From contig JAYTCQ010000324.1 of the NCBI GenBank assembly GCA_043736395.1, positions 1 to 33,704 of the forward strand: 33,704 bases of DNA, read 5' to 3'. The position numbers and the translations under genes are program-made. Below are positions 5,877-14,930 of the stretch, one piece after another. Below the pieces are notes generated by a model. It was not told the DNA's origin. It was given only the letters and a program-made list of their open reading frames with translations, and made no database searches. This DNA is from JAFDVL01 sp043736395 (GTDB lineage Bacteria > Acidobacteriota > Blastocatellia > RBC074). The stretch's first letter is position 1. Each line of letters opens with the position of its first letter.

Positions 5877-8800
5877 ATGAATTGGCTCAAACTATTTTCG
5901 GTAGCCCTTTTTCTCTGTTTTTTCTCTCTCCGAGCCGAAGCACAAACGCCCGCGCCTTCTAACGATCAAATCTTTCGCATCGGTTCCAGCGAAGTCATGC
6001 TTGATTTTGTTGCACGTGACAGAAAAGGCAATCGCGTTCTCGACCTCAAGCCTGAAGAAATTGAAATTTACGAAGACGGCGCGAAGCAGACGCCAAGCAC
6101 CTTCAAGTTAGTTCAATTTGAAAATCGTAATAATGCTTCGACCAGTACGGCAGAAATTCAACAAAAAAGACCCCGCATTGATCCATCGCGTCCGCTGCGT
6201 TTGATAACGCTGGTTTTCGATAATCTTGATATTGAAGCCCGCGCCACCATCAGCAAATCCGCGATGGATTTTGTTGATTACAGCTTGAACGATAATGTTT
6301 TGATTGGCGTTTTCGTCACCGCACAAAAACTTTTTTTGATTCAGCAATTCACGAATGACCGTGCCAAATTGCAGGCGGCGATTGATAGAGTAGTAATTAA
6401 AACTGACCGACCAAACGAAATGTTTGCCAATGAGACTTCGCGGCAACTAAGCGCACTCGCCGCCGTGGATGGCAATTCGAATGTGCTGGGAGTTTCTGAT
6501 TTTTCCGCCAGCAGTCGCGGCTCATCAGCTCCTGCCTTATCAAATGCAACGGATGCCTTCGGTGCACCTACTGATCCCGCAGGCATTGCCATTGCCAGAT
6601 TCACTTTGGGACTTTATCGCAGCCTCGAAGTCGCCGAACGCGAAACCGTAGCGCGGCTTTCGATTTATCCTCTGCTGCAAATGATCCGCGAACAGAAAAA
6701 ATTACCTGGACGAAAAACGCTGGTGTATTTTTCGCGCGGTCTCGTCGTGCCCGCGACATTAGTTCCAGCTTTTCAATCCGCGATGAGCGAAGCCAATCGC
6801 GCCAACGTCAGTATTTATGCGGTTGACGCGCGCGGATTGACGACAATGATGGAAAGCGCGGACTCCAGCAAAGAGTTACAAATGGCGTTGCGACAGAGCG
6901 AAGAAATGCGTGCTGGAGCAGGTCCCATCAGCCGTGATTCGATGTCGGCTTTTGAGAGTGGTGAAAATAGTATTCGCATGAACAAGATGAATACTTTAAA
7001 TGAGCTGGCGACCAATACCGGCGGATTTTTAATTGCGAATACCAACAATTTCAAAGAACCGCTCAAACAAATCACCAATGATTTGGACGGGTATTACGAA
7101 GTATTCTATTCGCCCGTGAAATCTGAGATGGACGGAAAATACCGAAAATTTAACGTCAAGGTTCTGCGCCCCGGCATCAAGATTCAATCACGCATCGGAT
7201 ATTTCGCGACGAAAGTTGCTGAAGTGGTTCCCGAATTTAATCCCGAAGGATTGCTCGCTGAAGCCCTGAATTCCGAAGCCTTGCCGATGGCTTTCCCGCA
7301 TCGTTCGATGCCGATCCGCTTTATCTCAGATGCGCAATACACAAAATATCTTTTGGCTTTGGACGTTCCCATCGCCGGATTAAATTTCAAAACCGACACC
7401 GAAGCGAAAACCTACGAAACAAAATTGGCGGTCTTGCTGCAAGTCAAAAATGCCAAAGGCGAAGTCGTGCAGCGCATCAATACGACATATCCGTTGCAAG
7501 GAAAATATCAGCGTGAAGAAGATTTAAAAATCGGCAGTTTGGATTTCACCATACCGATGATTTTACCTTCGGGCGCTCTGACAGTCGAGACGGCTTTGTA
7601 CAATTTGGACGGTAAAAAATTAAGCGCGCAGCGGCAGACGCTAACCGTTTCGCCCTTTATTGACGGGATCAAAACCAGCGGACTGACGATCATCAAGCGA
7701 TTTGAAAACAACAAAATGATTCCCGCTAATAATCAAAATCCATTCATTCTTCCAAACGGAAAAATTGTTCCAAACCTCGGCGATCCGCTTTCTCTTTCTG
7801 CTAAACAATTCATTCCGTTATTTTTGGAAATTTATGCTGACCCGAAAAATTCTGATGTTGTAGAGTTGGCGTTAGAATTTTACCTTGATGGAAAATTAGT
7901 TTCACGCGGCAAGCCTGAACTTGCTACTGCTGATGCGACTGGAAAAATTTCTTCAGTGACTTCGATTCCCGCCCAGAATTTTCGCTCCGGCGATTACGAA
8001 GTCCGCGCAGTTGTCAGCAGTGGAAACCTGCAACTTGTTGAGCGGACAAATTTTAAATTAATCCGTACCGACGGCGAACCAGTCATCAAAGAATTGGAAG
8101 TCCGCAAAACTCCGATCAAAGTTGTTGGCTCCGATGAAAAGGCTGAGGAACTTGATTTACGCGGCACTGGCAAGCTCAGCGAAGATTTAGAGCGCACCGA
8201 ATCCACGGCAGTCAACGGCGCACCTGTCGTGAATGCCACCGCCGAAACGATGCTCGAAGACGCCGCTCGCAACGGACAAAAAATGTATCGCCGTTTGCTG
8301 AATTACACCTATCAATTGAAGTCCACCAAACGCAAATTAATGCGCGGCGGATGGATTGATAACGAAGAAGTTCAGGTGCTCGAAGCCTACCCTGTACACA
8401 CGCATCACGAACTGGTTTTGATGAGCAGCAACGGCAAAAAAGTCCCCGAATGGCTCATCAATCAACAGCGGGTAGATTCAGGAAAAATTCTCGAAAAAGA
8501 TCAAGTTACCGAGGAATCAAAAAAACAAACTGGCGATCAAACGAACGTAACCAGCTTTATCACCGCCGGAGCTTCAGGATTTGAAAACGGCAAATTTAAT
8601 ACGCTCGCCTTTGATCCAGGAGTGATTGTAAAGAACAGTGAATTCTCAGCGCCGCGCTATGAAAAAATTGGAGAGCTGTTGACGCTCGCGATAGATTTCA
8701 AAATTCGCCCTGAAGCCGAGCTGAGCGCGAAATACGCGTACCTGAAAAATTTCCACGGCACGATCTGGATCGAAGACAAAGAAAAAATTATCCTCCGCAT

Positions 8801-9053
8801 CGAAGCGGCTCCGATTGATAAAGTGGAAAAAGACGCTAAGCCCAAACCAGCGAAAGCCGGAAAAACAATTTTATTCTACGAACAACAAAAAGTTGCAACC
8901 GGAATCTGGGCACCCCACGTCATTCGCATGAACTCCGGCGGCAAGGCTGCGGCATTCAATGGATTGAACTGGGATGTGATCTTTGAATTTAATTCGTTCC
9001 AGAAATTTAATACGACGGCGGATGAAGAGAAGATTACGAAACCTACTCGTTAA
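5877..9053 (+). CDS. Large exported VWFA-related protein with C-terminal extension
   Basis: Starting at ATG 5877 the product is 1058 residues and opens with a signal peptide (MNWLKLFSVALFLCFF, cleavage near AEAQ). GTG 5823 would add 18 residues before the signal and is rejected. The N-terminal half matches the VWFA-related family of Acidobacteriota: the entry strand VMLDFVARDRKGN, EIEIYEDGAKQ, a VWA-like core (RLITLVFDNLD; TLVYFSRGL), SIYAVDARGL, and ELATNTGGFLIANTN. The segment after about residue 430 holds beta-rich sandwich-like regions, and the last 250 residues form an extra domain (MYRRLLNYTYQLKSTKR) that the paralogue at 23208-25418 lacks. The role of this family is not established; the VWA fold suggests binding of proteins or metals in the periplasm or at the surface. 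The small gene at 9058 follows after 4 nt. Confidence 0.85.
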   Translation: MNWLKLFSVALFLCFFSLRAEAQTPAPSNDQIFRIGSSEVMLDFVARDRKGNRVLDLKPEEIEIYEDGAKQTPSTFKLVQFENRNNASTSTAEIQQKRPRIDPSRPLRLITLVFDNLDIEARATISKSAMDFVDYSLNDNVLIGVFVTAQKLFLIQQFTNDRAKLQAAIDRVVIKTDRPNEMFANETSRQLSALAAVDGNSNVLGVSDFSASSRGSSAPALSNATDAFGAPTDPAGIAIARFTLGLYRSLEVAERETVARLSIYPLLQMIREQKKLPGRKTLVYFSRGLVVPATLVPAFQSAMSEANRANVSIYAVDARGLTTMMESADSSKELQMALRQSEEMRAGAGPISRDSMSAFESGENSIRMNKMNTLNELATNTGGFLIANTNNFKEPLKQITNDLDGYYEVFYSPVKSEMDGKYRKFNVKVLRPGIKIQSRIGYFATKVAEVVPEFNPEGLLAEALNSEALPMAFPHRSMPIRFISDAQYTKYLLALDVPIAGLNFKTDTEAKTYETKLAVLLQVKNAKGEVVQRINTTYPLQGKYQREEDLKIGSLDFTIPMILPSGALTVETALYNLDGKKLSAQRQTLTVSPFIDGIKTSGLTIIKRFENNKMIPANNQNPFILPNGKIVPNLGDPLSLSAKQFIPLFLEIYADPKNSDVVELALEFYLDGKLVSRGKPELATADATGKISSVTSIPAQNFRSGDYEVRAVVSSGNLQLVERTNFKLIRTDGEPVIKELEVRKTPIKVVGSDEKAEELDLRGTGKLSEDLERTESTAVNGAPVVNATAETMLEDAARNGQKMYRRLLNYTYQLKSTKRKLMRGGWIDNEEVQVLEAYPVHTHHELVLMSSNGKKVPEWLINQQRVDSGKILEKDQVTEESKKQTGDQTNVTSFITAGASGFENGKFNTLAFDPGVIVKNSEFSAPRYEKIGELLTLAIDFKIRPEAELSAKYAYLKNFHGTIWIEDKEKIILRIEAAPIDKVEKDAKPKPAKAGKTILFYEQQKVATGIWAPHVIRMNSGGKAAAFNGLNWDVIFEFNSFQKFNTTADEEKITKPTR

Positions 9054-9057
9054 AAAT

Positions 9058-9525
9058 ATGAAAGCAATTTTACTCGTTCTATTTTTATTAAATTTTGCGC
9101 CAATGGTTCAAGCAGAAGCTTCTTTTGAATTGACAGACTCAGGGCAAAAGGCTTTCTCAAAATTGCTAACAGCCACAAATTTTTTTGCTCTTGGTGGTAT
9201 TGCAGTAGATGGACATATAAGCGGAGGCGAACAGGCTTTAATTGAATTACTTAAGGAACCTATAGGAGAAAAGGATCTTATTTTTTTGACTACAAACGGA
9301 ACGTCAGCTGGCTCTTTATATGCGTTGCTTGGACTCAAATTCAAGAATCTAGTACTTTACAAAAAACAGATCGAATTGGTTAAAGCGCAATATGTGCTTG
9401 TCGAAGTCGAATTTGGTGCAGGATGCATGTTTTATCGTGTTCAGAGAGCTGCATTAATTGGGGCAATTGACTCAGGGTCATTCGATTCGTGGTTTGTGAA
9501 TTGGAAACAAAAAGTTGAGAACTGA
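9058..9525 (+). CDS. Small exported hypothetical protein
   Basis: The 155-residue product begins MKAILLVLFLLNFAPMVQAEA, a clean signal peptide. I do not recognise the mature part; it includes GGIAVDGHISGGEQALIELL and later GAGCMFYRVQRAALIG. The frame is open upstream to 8983, but ATG 9058 is preferred because it begins the signal peptide and lies 4 nt after the stop of the VWFA-related gene, which suggests co-transcription and coupling. AT-rich codon use differs slightly from the neighbour. It is probably a periplasmic partner of the VWFA-related protein, by position only. Confidence 0.7.
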   Translation: MKAILLVLFLLNFAPMVQAEASFELTDSGQKAFSKLLTATNFFALGGIAVDGHISGGEQALIELLKEPIGEKDLIFLTTNGTSAGSLYALLGLKFKNLVLYKKQIELVKAQYVLVEVEFGAGCMFYRVQRAALIGAIDSGSFDSWFVNWKQKVEN

Positions 9526-9546
9526 ACCTTACGTAATTAAGAACTT

Positions 9547-9571
9547 CAACAGGCGAGACGCCTATCGTACC
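9547..9571 (+). repeat. Single arm of the GGTACGATAGGCG palindrome family
   Basis: The segment matches one arm of the element at 33085-33176 with one gap and a few changes, sharing GACGCCTATCGTACC exactly. It contains its own small hairpin (AGGCG, AGA, CGCCT). It points toward ATG 9582 and ends 10 nt before it, the same geometry as the two arms at 33085-33176. Confidence 0.7.
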
Positions 9572-9581
9572 TAAAAACTAA

Positions 9582-10367
9582 ATGAAAAAATTACTCTTTT
9601 TACTCCTCTTACTCATCCCCGCAGTCGCCCAAAATCGCGGCATCACCAGTGATGGCGAAGCGCATGGGGATGCTCCGTTTATGATTGAAACCGGATGGAC
9701 GCCATTGCTCAACGGCAAAGATTTGACAGGATGGCACGGGATGAATCCGAATGCGAAAAATGAATGGTTCACGACGACGGCGATTTCATGGGAAAGGCTA
9801 CTCGGGCCGACGCGCTTGAATGCTGCTTCCGTCCCCGGAGATCGCATCGTCAATGGAACTGGTCGTACCGTCAACCTCGTCACCGATCAAAAATTCGGCG
9901 ACATTGAACTTTACATGGAATTCATGCTCGCGAAAGGATCGAATTCCGGTGTGTATTTGCACGGGCTTTATGAAGTGCAGATTTTTGACAGTTGGGGTTC
10001 ATCGGAAGAAATGACTTCATCAGATGGCGGCGGCATTTATCATCGCTGGATTGATAACATGGGCGTAGGCGGTTCCGCACCGAGCCGTAACGCGTCGCGT
10101 CGCCCAGGTGAATGGCAGTCGTACCACATTTGGTTTCGCGCTCCACGCTTCGATGCGAATGGCAAAAAAACAGCGAATGCAAAATTCCTCCGCGTCGTGC
10201 ATAATGGGCTTACCATTCAGAAGAATGTCGAGGTCGAAGGCGACACTCGCGCGGCGATGAAACTGGATGAAGCGACGACAAATCCAATTATGATTCAAGG
10301 CGATCATGGGCCAGTGGCGCTGAAAAATATTTATTGGCGACCGTTGCGGGAATTAATTGAACGATAA
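9582..10367 (+). CDS. DUF1080 (3-keto-disaccharide hydrolase-like) exported protein
   Basis: The 261-residue product has a signal peptide (MKKLLFLLLLLIPAVAQ). The mature start GWTPLLNGKDLTGWHG (38-53) is the hallmark of the DUF1080/laminin-G-like fold, followed by the family's GDIELYMEFMLAKGSNSGVY and the closing GPVALKNIYWRPL. Some members hydrolyse 3-keto-glycosides; many others are uncharacterised periplasmic glycan-related proteins. It begins a plus-strand series with DUF1592 and DUF1552 proteins, but palindromes lie in the gaps, so the series may not be a single operon. The family call is firm, the activity inferred. Confidence 0.85.
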   Translation: MKKLLFLLLLLIPAVAQNRGITSDGEAHGDAPFMIETGWTPLLNGKDLTGWHGMNPNAKNEWFTTTAISWERLLGPTRLNAASVPGDRIVNGTGRTVNLVTDQKFGDIELYMEFMLAKGSNSGVYLHGLYEVQIFDSWGSSEEMTSSDGGGIYHRWIDNMGVGGSAPSRNASRRPGEWQSYHIWFRAPRFDANGKKTANAKFLRVVHNGLTIQKNVEVEGDTRAAMKLDEATTNPIMIQGDHGPVALKNIYWRPLRELIER

Positions 10368-10375
10368 CGAGGTTT

Positions 10376-10442
10376 AGAGTTCAAACTTCAGTTTGCCAAA
10401 CGCCGCGCTTCGCTGGCGTTGACACGCTGAAGCCTGAACTCT
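10376..10442. repeat. Nested inverted repeat between the DUF1080 and DUF1592 genes
   Basis: Arms 10376-10391 and 10427-10442 match at 14 of 16 positions (AGAGTTCAAACTTCAG type). Inside lies a second hairpin, AACGCC (10399-10404) with GGCGTT (10415-10420). The element starts 8 nt after one stop and ends 11 nt before ATG 10454. Confidence 0.75.
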
Positions 10443-10453
10443 GAACGATTCTT

Positions 10454-12979
10454 ATGAACAAAAAATCTAAATTAAGATTACTCATCCTCACGATGCCGTT
10501 GCTGGCGTACGCGGTATTCCTCCCGCTTAGTTCGCAGCATGCGCAGGGTCAGGCTTCCTTTGAAAAAACAGTCTTGCCATTCATCGCCGACAATTGCGTT
10601 TTTTGTCATAACGCCAAAAAACCTTCAGGCGGATTAAATCTGGAAAAATTCCAAACTGCCGCTTCATTATCTGAAGGCAGAGAAACGTGGGAACACGCTA
10701 TCCAGAAGATTCAGTCTGGGGAAATGCCGCCAAAAGGCGCGCCAAAACCTGATCAAGCGGAAGTCAAAACGTTCATCAGCTTTCTTGAGAGCGAATTCGC
10801 GCGGGCTGACAAAAACGTCAAACCTGATCCTGGACGCGTCACGGCCAGGCGTTTAAATCGTGCGGAATACAACAACACCGTACGCGATTTATTGGGTGTA
10901 GATATTAATCCTTCTGCCGATTTTCCACAGGATGATTCCGGCTACGGCTTTGACAACATTGGTGATGTGCTTTCAATTTCGCCTGTGCTGATGGAAAAAT
11001 ATTTAACCGCGGCTGAGAAAATTGCGCGGACGGCAATGTATGGAACTCCGCCGATGAAGCCAGCTATGGTGGAGCGGCGTGGGCAGAGCCGTAAATTAAA
11101 TAATGTATTTGAACCGATCGCCGATTACGACACGACAGGACTCAGCCTGCCGAATGCGTTACACATCACGCATCGCTTTCCGGTAGACGCGGAATACGAC
11201 TTTCGTTTGTTTTTGAATGGACAACGTCCGCCCGGTTCTGCCGCAGTGAAATTCGCTTTGTGGATTGACGGCAAGCAAGTGCAAGTGAAAGAACTTGATC
11301 CCGAAGGTCGTGCATCATTCAGTGAAAATAAGCAGGATTTTGACGCTTTCAATCTTGAATTCCGCGCGAAGGTTTCGGCGGGAGAACATTGGATTGCAGC
11401 GACCCCGATCAATTTATTTGACGGATTGCCAGCCAGTTTTAATGGCCCGAATCCTTCGACGAAGACTCCGCCACCCGTACCCGAATTTAAAGATCGCCCA
11501 GACGTTTCCGCTGAAATCAATGCGCGTCGCCGCAAAGGATTTGAGGAACGATTAAAAGTAAAAGCGCCTGTGAATAACGTTCGCGTCAGCCGTGCTGACA
11601 TTGGCGGCCCTTACAATCAAATGGTTGGCGCATCGGCAGAAAGCAAAAAGAAAATTTATGTTTGCGGACATTTGAACGGTGCGCATCAATCTTCCTGTGC
11701 TGTAAAAATTGTAACGAATCTGGCGCGGCATGCTTATCGCCGTCCCGTCAGTTCTGCCGAAGTCGAACAGCTCACAAATCTGGTTTCGCTCGCGCAAAAA
11801 AATGGCGATTCATTTGAAGAAGGAATTTGTCTTTCGATTCAGGCGATGCTCGTTTCTCCGCATTTTCTATTTCGATTGGAACAGGATCGCCCGGCTTCAA
11901 GTACGGCGAGCAATGACAGCGGCTACCCGATTAATCAGCATGAATTGGCTTCGCGGCTTTCCTATTTTTTATGGAGCAGCATGCCGGACGATGATTTGAT
12001 GCGTGCTGCCGATCAAGGTGCATTGCGTAAGCCCGCCATGTTGCAAGCGCAAATTCTGCGAATGCTCAAAGACGATAAGGCGCAGGCTCTGGTAGAGAAT
12101 TTCGGAGGTCAATGGTTGGAATTGCGAAAGCTGGAATCCGCCAAACCCGACAAAGATAAATTCCCTGAATTCGATGAATATTTGAAGATGTCCATCCGGC
12201 GCGAAACAGAAATGTTTTTTTCCAGCATCATTCGCGAAGACCGCAGCATTGTTGATTTTATTGATGGAAAATACTCCTTCCTCAATGAACGGCTGGCGAA
12301 TCTCTATGAAATTCCGGGCGTCAAAGGCCCTGAATTTCGCAGAGTTGCTTTTGCAGAAAATTCACAGCGCGGAGGCATCATCACGCAGGCGAGTGTGCTA
12401 ACAGTTTCGTCCTATACGACACGAACTTCGCCGGTGCTGCGCGGCAAATGGATTCTGGATAATATTCTGAATGCGCCGCCGCCACCGCCGCCACCTGATG
12501 TTCCGAATTTGGATGAATCAAAAATCGGAACTTCATTGACCGTTCGTCAACAATTAGAAGAGCATCGAAAGAATCCGACCTGCGCTTCGTGTCATGCGCG
12601 GCTTGATCCGCTGGGCTTTGGATTAGAAAAATTTGACGCGATTGGCGTCTATCGCGCGACTGACGGTAAACTCCCCATTGATGATTCGGGAGAATTACCA
12701 GACGGGCGAAAATTCAATGGCCCGGCAGAACTTAGAAAAATTTTACACGCGGATCGTGACGCTTTTGCTCAAGGTTTGACGGAAAAACTATTAACATACG
12801 GATTGGGACGCGGCATTGAACGATACGATAAACCGACGGTCAAAAAAATTGCCGCGAATGTCGCCGCAAACAATTATCGGTTTTCAAGTCTGGTGCTGGA
12901 AATCGTCAACAGTTTGCCGTTTCAAATGCGCAGAGGAGGCTTGAAGAATTATGAGCTTACTCCCGCGAAGTCGCTTTAA
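10454..12979 (+). CDS. DUF1592-family exported protein with cytochrome-like heme motifs
   Basis: This 841-residue protein has an N-terminal export signal and then a class-I cytochrome-like module with heme motif CVFCH (48-52) and EMPPKGAPKP as the distal Met region. Next come the DUF1587 part (RRLNRAEYNNTVRDLLGVD), the DUF1592 core (RLSYFLWSSMPDDDL), and a DUF1588/DUF1585 tail with CASCHARLDPLGFGLEKF (from residue 710), a second CxxCH. A proline run of six residues links the last domains. Such proteins are frequent in Planctomycetota and Acidobacteriota and nearly always lie beside a DUF1552 gene, as here; the function is not known but is presumed to be periplasmic redox or polymer degradation. 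The stop overlaps the palindrome at 12978-13079. Confidence 0.9.
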   Translation: MNKKSKLRLLILTMPLLAYAVFLPLSSQHAQGQASFEKTVLPFIADNCVFCHNAKKPSGGLNLEKFQTAASLSEGRETWEHAIQKIQSGEMPPKGAPKPDQAEVKTFISFLESEFARADKNVKPDPGRVTARRLNRAEYNNTVRDLLGVDINPSADFPQDDSGYGFDNIGDVLSISPVLMEKYLTAAEKIARTAMYGTPPMKPAMVERRGQSRKLNNVFEPIADYDTTGLSLPNALHITHRFPVDAEYDFRLFLNGQRPPGSAAVKFALWIDGKQVQVKELDPEGRASFSENKQDFDAFNLEFRAKVSAGEHWIAATPINLFDGLPASFNGPNPSTKTPPPVPEFKDRPDVSAEINARRRKGFEERLKVKAPVNNVRVSRADIGGPYNQMVGASAESKKKIYVCGHLNGAHQSSCAVKIVTNLARHAYRRPVSSAEVEQLTNLVSLAQKNGDSFEEGICLSIQAMLVSPHFLFRLEQDRPASSTASNDSGYPINQHELASRLSYFLWSSMPDDDLMRAADQGALRKPAMLQAQILRMLKDDKAQALVENFGGQWLELRKLESAKPDKDKFPEFDEYLKMSIRRETEMFFSSIIREDRSIVDFIDGKYSFLNERLANLYEIPGVKGPEFRRVAFAENSQRGGIITQASVLTVSSYTTRTSPVLRGKWILDNILNAPPPPPPPDVPNLDESKIGTSLTVRQQLEEHRKNPTCASCHARLDPLGFGLEKFDAIGVYRATDGKLPIDDSGELPDGRKFNGPAELRKILHADRDAFAQGLTEKLLTYGLGRGIERYDKPTVKKIAANVAANNYRFSSLVLEIVNSLPFQMRRGGLKNYELTPAKSL

Positions 12980-13079
12980 GAATTTCCTGGACAGGATTTA
13001 CAAGATTAACAGGATAGAATTCCGCTTAATCTTTTTTTTGTAAATCTTGTTCATCTTGTAAACCCTGTCTAAAATTCTT
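12978..13079. repeat. Inverted repeat (GACAGGATTTACAAGA type) touching a stop codon
   Basis: Outer arms 12978-12985 and 13072-13079 pair perfectly, and inner arms 12990-13005 and 13054-13069 pair at 15 of 16 positions. The left end overlaps the DUF1592 stop codon (12977-12979). The right end lies 11 nt before the DUF1552 ATG, with a TGGAGA ribosome binding site between them. Confidence 0.8.
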
Positions 13080-13090
13080 TTGGAGAATTT

Positions 13091-14443
13091 ATGTTCATCA
13101 CTCAAAAAAAATTAGCTCGCCGCACATTTCTCAAAGGGGTGGGCGCAAGCCTTGCCCTACCAATGCTGGACGCGATGACTCCGGCAATGTCTGCGGCGAC
13201 AAAGTCTCCGGCGCGGCTGGCATTTATTTACGTTCCAAACGGAGTGGTGAATCTGGATTGGTGGAAGCCAACTGCAACTGGTTCCGACTATCAATTTACG
13301 CGCATTCTGAAACCACTCGAGTCTTTGCGAAAAGATTTTTTCGTCCTCTCAGGTTTAGACGACAATAACGGCAATGCGCTCGGCGATGGCCCTGGAGATC
13401 ACGGACGCGCGGGAGCTTCGTTCCTCTCCGGCGTGCACTGCAAAAAAACTGCGGGCGCAGATATTCTCGGCGGCACGTCCGCCGATCAAGTCGCCGCGCA
13501 ATTAATCGGCAAGCAAACCCGCTTCGCTTCGCTGGAACTCGGATGCGAAGATTCGCGCACGGTTGGAAATTGCGATTCCGGATACAGTTGTGCTTACACG
13601 AACAGTATTTCGTGGCGTACACCAACGACGCCGAATCCTCCGGAAGTGAATCCCCGTTTGGTCTTCGAACGATTATTCGGCACAGCTGATTTAAGCCTTT
13701 CGCCGGAAGTCCGCGCGCGTCGAGCTGATTATCGCAAGAGCATTCTCGACCTTGTGCAATCGGACACGAAAAAATTGGTTGCCAATCTCGGAGCCAATGA
13801 CAAACGCAAGATTGATGAATACCTCTACGCGATCCGCGAAATTGAACAACGCATCGCAGCGGCTGAAAAAGACAATCGTCAAATCACTCCGGGCATCGAA
13901 AAACCTGCCGGAATTCCGATTACGTTTGTCGAATACTCCAAGCTCATGTGCGACCTGCAATTGATTGCATTCCAGACTGATTTGACGCGCATTTCGACGC
14001 TGATGTTTGCCCGCGAAGGCAGCATGCGTGTCTATCCTGAAATTGGAATTCCCGACCCGCATCATCCGCTCACGCATCATCGCAACAATGCAGAATGGAT
14101 TGAAAAAGTCGCGCAGATCAACGTCTTTCACGTGAAGCTCTTTGCTGAATATTTGCAGAAACTGAAAAACACGCCTGACGGAGACGGAAATTTATTGGAT
14201 CATTCGATGATTGTTTACGGCGCAGGCATCAGCGACGGCAATAAACATAATCACGAAGATTTACCGATTCTGTTGGCCGGACGCGGCGATGGCAGCCTGA
14301 AACCCGGACAACATATTGCCTATAAAGGCGGCAGACCAATCACGAATTTATATTTGTCGTTGCTCGAATGTCTCGGCGCCAAACCGGAAAAAATCGGCGA
14401 CAGTACCGGAAAACTTGAGCAATTGAGCGGTCTGACGGCTTAA
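13091..14443 (+). CDS. DUF1552-family protein, Tat-exported
   Basis: The 450-residue protein opens with a twin-arginine signal (RRTFLKGVGASLALPML, from residue 10), so it is folded before export. The mature part begins ARLAFIYVPNGVVNLDWW and contains DGPGDHGRAGASFLSG, DPHHPLTHH and the closing MIVYGAGISDGNKHNHEDLP, all typical of DUF1552. The fold is related to the sulfatase/phosphatase-like DUF1501 group, and the His/Asp-rich segments could bind metal. TGGAGA before the ATG is a good ribosome binding site. It is the usual partner of the DUF1592 protein upstream. The biochemical role is unknown. Confidence 0.9.
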   Translation: MFITQKKLARRTFLKGVGASLALPMLDAMTPAMSAATKSPARLAFIYVPNGVVNLDWWKPTATGSDYQFTRILKPLESLRKDFFVLSGLDDNNGNALGDGPGDHGRAGASFLSGVHCKKTAGADILGGTSADQVAAQLIGKQTRFASLELGCEDSRTVGNCDSGYSCAYTNSISWRTPTTPNPPEVNPRLVFERLFGTADLSLSPEVRARRADYRKSILDLVQSDTKKLVANLGANDKRKIDEYLYAIREIEQRIAAAEKDNRQITPGIEKPAGIPITFVEYSKLMCDLQLIAFQTDLTRISTLMFAREGSMRVYPEIGIPDPHHPLTHHRNNAEWIEKVAQINVFHVKLFAEYLQKLKNTPDGDGNLLDHSMIVYGAGISDGNKHNHEDLPILLAGRGDGSLKPGQHIAYKGGRPITNLYLSLLECLGAKPEKIGDSTGKLEQLSGLTA

Positions 14444-14447
14444 AAAA

Positions 14448-14864
14448 ATGCGTCGCATTAACCTATATTTTCTCCTCGTAATTTTGCTTTTGACGTCCAG
14501 CGGTTCAGAAAACAAAACATTTTCTGAACCGCTGCAACGTTTAGCCCCACCGCCCGGATTGCCATGTTCGCGCGATACGCTGACTTCGTATTCCGGCAGG
14601 ATTCTCCGGTATACACGCAAGCCAAATCAGATTTTTTTGCTGATGCGCACTGACGAAGCCACGACAGAAAAATTTCAGATAAAAATAAGCAAAGGAAAAA
14701 ACCACCTGAATTTGTTTTTATTAAATGGGCAGGCAATCAGTGCGACAGAGTTAGAACAGGTCGAAAAGAAAATCCTGAACAAATCCAAGGCAGTGACCGT
14801 GACGGTTTGGGAGTGTCTTAAGACTACGCATCGCGTGATTGATTGGCGGGCAGAACTGAATTAA
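14448..14864 (+). CDS. Small exported hypothetical protein
   Basis: The 138-residue product begins MRRINLYFLLVILLLTSSGS, a probable signal peptide. I do not recognise the rest; it is basic and contains GRILRYTRKPNQIFLLMRTDEATTEKF (positions about 50-76, shown here as evidence of a beta-rich domain only by pattern) and two cysteines. ATG lies 4 nt after the DUF1552 stop, so it is likely to be co-transcribed and coupled. A perfect 15-bp hairpin sits within its early codons (14498-14535). The strong terminator at 14885 follows directly. Confidence 0.65.
   Translation: MRRINLYFLLVILLLTSSGSENKTFSEPLQRLAPPPGLPCSRDTLTSYSGRILRYTRKPNQIFLLMRTDEATTEKFQIKISKGKNHLNLFLLNGQAISATELEQVEKKILNKSKAVTVTVWECLKTTHRVIDWRAELN
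14498..14535 (+). repeat. 15-bp hairpin inside an early coding region
   Basis: CAGCGGTTCAGAAAA (14498-14512) pairs perfectly with 14521-14535 around an 8-nt loop. It is placed over codons about 17-30 of the small exported protein, just after its signal peptide. It may be a short palindromic insertion or an RNA structure that reduces read-through from the DUF1552 gene. Confidence 0.6.
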
Positions 14865-14884
14865 TCAAAAAAAGTTTGCACAAA

Positions 14885-14913
14885 AAAATGGGAGCCGTGA
14901 TGGCTCCCATTTT
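14885..14913. terminator. Bidirectional rho-independent terminator
   Basis: The 12-bp stem AAAATGGGAGCC (14885-14896) with GGCTCCCATTTT (14902-14913) has a 5-nt loop and is flanked by an A-run on the left and T-rich sequence on the right. It lies between the converging small exported protein gene and the metalloprotease gene and suits both. Confidence 0.85.
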
Positions 14914-14930
14914 CATGGTTTTTAGAAAAC

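Noticed and set aside
8983..9057. A longer start for the small exported protein
   Set aside because: It overlaps the VWFA-related gene and would place basic residues before the signal peptide.
11125..11601. A 158-residue open frame on the minus strand
   Set aside because: It lies opposite the well-supported DUF1592 gene and has no recognisable product or start signal.
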